Below are positions 7,098 through 7,785 of a stretch of 7,785 bases of DNA, piece after piece. Below the pieces are notes generated by a model that was not told the DNA's origin, made no database searches, and saw nothing but the letters and a program-made list of their open reading frames with translations. The DNA is from Saprospiraceae bacterium. Lineage in GTDB: Bacteria > Bacteroidota > Bacteroidia > Chitinophagales > Saprospiraceae. The translations under genes and the position numbers were made by a program. Each line of letters begins with the position of its first letter. Position 1 is the stretch's first letter. Location: the NCBI GenBank assembly GCA_007125435.1, contig SLDF01000283.1:1-7785 (forward strand), written 5' to 3'.

Positions 7098-7123
7098 AAG
7101 GTGACCTAAAACCTTGTTAACAA
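7098..7123. promoter_or_regulatory. Palindromes upstream of the MerR gene, possible operator
   Basis: Two short dyads sit 17-41 bases before the MerR start: AGGT-g-ACCT (7099-7107) and the perfect 10-bp palindrome TTGTTAACAA (7114-7123). AAGGT (7098-7102) can also pair with ACCTT (7111-7115). MerR proteins bind palindromes inside their target promoters and many control their own gene, so an autoregulatory site is possible. No -7/-33 promoter pair could be fitted with confidence. Confidence 0.25.
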
Positions 7124-7246
7124 ATTAAACACCCACAAAGTTCTATATGTCAATACATTACAAGGTATTACTTGAATAAAAATTATAAAGCACCTTTAAT
7201 TTCTTGATCTTTGCTTCTTTCACATTTATATATTTGATGTCATTTT

Positions 7247-7399
7247 GGGCATCACCTCCACATCATATTTATATAAAAATAAATATGATGTGGAGGTCGC
7301 TACGTTACGTGGCTCACTATTCGTTCGGCCTCGATTCCGCTAAGGCTCCATCGAGTCTGGCTTCGCATGCGCTACGCCACCACTGCACATCGCTGATGC
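7247..7399 (+). repeat. Structured intergenic repeat, left copy
   Basis: This element begins GGGCATCACC and ends CATCGCTGATGC, so its ends carry the short inverted repeat GCATCA/TGATGC. After the start comes a perfect 19-bp hairpin (7254-7297). A block conserved with the right copy follows (7295-7328; 29 of 34 bases identical, including GGTCGCTACG and CTATTCG). Next is a hairpin CTCGAT/ATCGAG (7330-7335 and 7350-7355) with a 14-base loop, and then a second conserved block (7361-7399; 28 of 39 identical, last 12 identical). It is much richer in G and C than its surroundings and has no coding character. From memory, the layout resembles GGGCGTT...AACGC repeats seen between genes in Flavobacteriia, but I cannot confirm kinship. 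Confidence 0.75.
7254..7297. repeat. Perfect 19-bp inverted repeat with 6-base loop
   Basis: Bases 7254-7272 pair without mismatch with 7279-7297; the loop is ATAAAA (7273-7278). The stem is GC-rich at its base (ACCTCCAC) and AT-rich near the loop. It sits between GGCAT and CGCTACG of the left repeat copy. At the same place the right copy has a shorter, unrelated insert closed only by ACCC/GGGT. No T-run follows on either strand, so it is not a normal intrinsic terminator. Confidence 0.85.
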
Positions 7400-7493
7400 T
7401 GTGCGCTAGTACCTATGAGAAATACTTGTATATTAGTGTTGCATAATTACGTATAAAAGGGGAGCATTTCAAAATATCGATTTTTCTGGACAT

Positions 7494-7605
7494 GCATCAG
7501 CGATGCGTAGTGGGTCAAGAGCGTATGCGAGTGAGTCCGAAGGACCGAGCGAATAGCGAGCCTCGGAGCGTAGCGACCCGACGACGACAGGAGAAGGGTG
7601 ATGCC
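7494..7605 (-). repeat. Structured intergenic repeat, right copy (inverted)
   Basis: Read on the - strand this copy begins GGCATCACCC and ends CATCGCTGATGC, the same boundaries as the left copy. The insert after the start differs: it is 16 bases (7580-7595) with a GTC/CGA triplet run, flanked by ACCC and GGGT (7576-7579 and 7596-7599 on the + strand). The second hairpin position holds GTCC-GAA-GGAC (7535-7545) in place of the longer hairpin of the left copy. Its last bases form a small hairpin GCATC-AGC-GATGC (7494-7506), and GGGTC (7512-7516) can pair with GACCC (7575-7579) around the core. About 60 percent of its bases are G or C, against AT-rich flanks. It faces the left copy across 94 bases. 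Confidence 0.75.
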
Positions 7606-7686
7606 AAAAATAATAAAATAAAATAGTCTTTTATAAAGTCAGTCAAAAGTGGGAGAGGAGTGATATTACTATAATTATGAACTTCT

Positions 7687-7785
7687 TCAATTTTCCTCTT
7701 CAAAATAAATCTTGTAATACTTTCTACCATCCGGCTCTGCACCTTTCTTAATGAGATTTTTGTCTCCATGAATGTAAATGTGGAA
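7687..7785 (-). CDS. C-terminal end of an unidentified protein (5' end outside the window)
   Basis: On the - strand a frame enters from the right edge and ends at TGA (7689-7687), giving 32 residues that include KGAEPDGRKYYKIYFEEEN at the end. The mix of Tyr, Ile, Lys and Glu and the regular strand-like pattern (HIYIHG, KYYKIYFEE) look like a real protein end. The overlapping frame that reads METKISLRKV and runs on into the repeat looks less natural. I do not recognise the family from so short a piece. It is codirectional with the MerR gene but separated from it by about 600 bases that hold the repeat pair, so co-transcription is unlikely. Confidence 0.45.
   Translation of the reverse strand, partial: FHIYIHGDKNLIKKGAEPDGRKYYKIYFEEEN

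Larger units (their letters stand above)
7083..7686. other. Gene-free region of about 600 bases containing two facing structured repeats
   Basis: Between the MerR start and the stop of the partial gene at the right edge there is no credible gene. Bases 7083-7242 are AT-rich upstream sequence of the MerR gene. Bases 7243-7610 contain two related GC-rich elements in opposite orientation, bounded by TTTTGGGCATCACC on the left and GGTGATGCCAAAAA on the right (13 of 14 positions match as an inverted repeat). The 94 bases between the two elements (7400-7493) are AT-rich and show nothing recognisable. Bases 7611-7686 are AT-rich. Two open frames that cross the repeats (7204-7446 +, 7515-7769 -) consist largely of repeat sequence and are not accepted as genes. 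Confidence 0.7.

Noticed and set aside
7254..7297. 19-bp hairpin as an intrinsic transcription terminator
   Set aside because: No T-run follows on either strand, the upper stem is AT-rich, and it is embedded in a repeat element far from the nearest gene end.
7204..7446. Open frame of 80 codons on the + strand
   Set aside because: Most of it is the left structured repeat, including the 19-bp hairpin, with no domain or start context. The frame is a by-product of GC-rich repeat sequence.
7243..7610. CRISPR array or integron attC array
   Set aside because: There are only two diverged copies in opposite orientation, without regular spacers, integrase-type core sites or nearby cas or integrase genes.
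7515..7769. Open frame of 84 codons on the - strand beginning METKISLRKV
   Set aside because: It overlaps a more natural protein end in another frame (7687-7785) and then runs through the right repeat copy, yielding Arg/Ser-rich sequence without family character.

Overview
The window looks like chromosomal DNA of a member of the Bacteroidota. Four things point there: a NusB of about 310 residues with a long N-terminal extension, a sigma-ECF / short anti-sigma / DUF4252 operon, a Bacteroidota-type small MerR regulator, and start codons without clear Shine-Dalgarno sequences in AT-rich DNA. I cannot assign a genus.

Left part (1-5018, all + strand). The 3' end of a DoxX/BT_3928-like membrane protein gene is followed by a 276-base gap with small inverted repeats. 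Then come nusB (transcription antitermination and rRNA transcription), guaA (GMP synthase), a lipoprotein with a type-1 periplasmic-binding-protein fold that starts inside the end of guaA, and a TrmH-type tRNA 2'-O-methyltransferase. Gaps of 36, -44 and 17 bases suggest one nusB-guaA-lipoprotein-trmH transcription unit. Three of its four genes serve RNA or nucleotide metabolism. The lipoprotein is the odd member.

Middle part (5019-6528, - strand). This is a compact three-gene operon read right to left: an ECF sigma factor, a single-pass anti-sigma-like membrane protein overlapping it by 11 bases, and a secreted DUF4252 protein. Its last stop codon directly abuts the trmH stop, so the two convergent operons have no intergenic DNA between them. 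A MerR-family regulator (6735-7082, -) lies upstream with its own intergenic region.

Right part (7083-7785). About 600 bases without a credible gene hold the most unusual structure in the window. Two related, GC-rich, hairpin-rich elements (7247-7399 and 7494-7605) face each other. They share conserved blocks and GGCATCACC...TGATGC ends, but carry different sequence in two hairpin positions; in the left copy one of these is a perfect 19-bp hairpin. They look like a dispersed structured intergenic repeat, either a non-autonomous mobile element or a structured RNA. The far right end is probably the C-terminus of an unidentified gene on the - strand.

The genes themselves are mostly well-known families. 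The convergent repeat pair is the best candidate for something poorly described.
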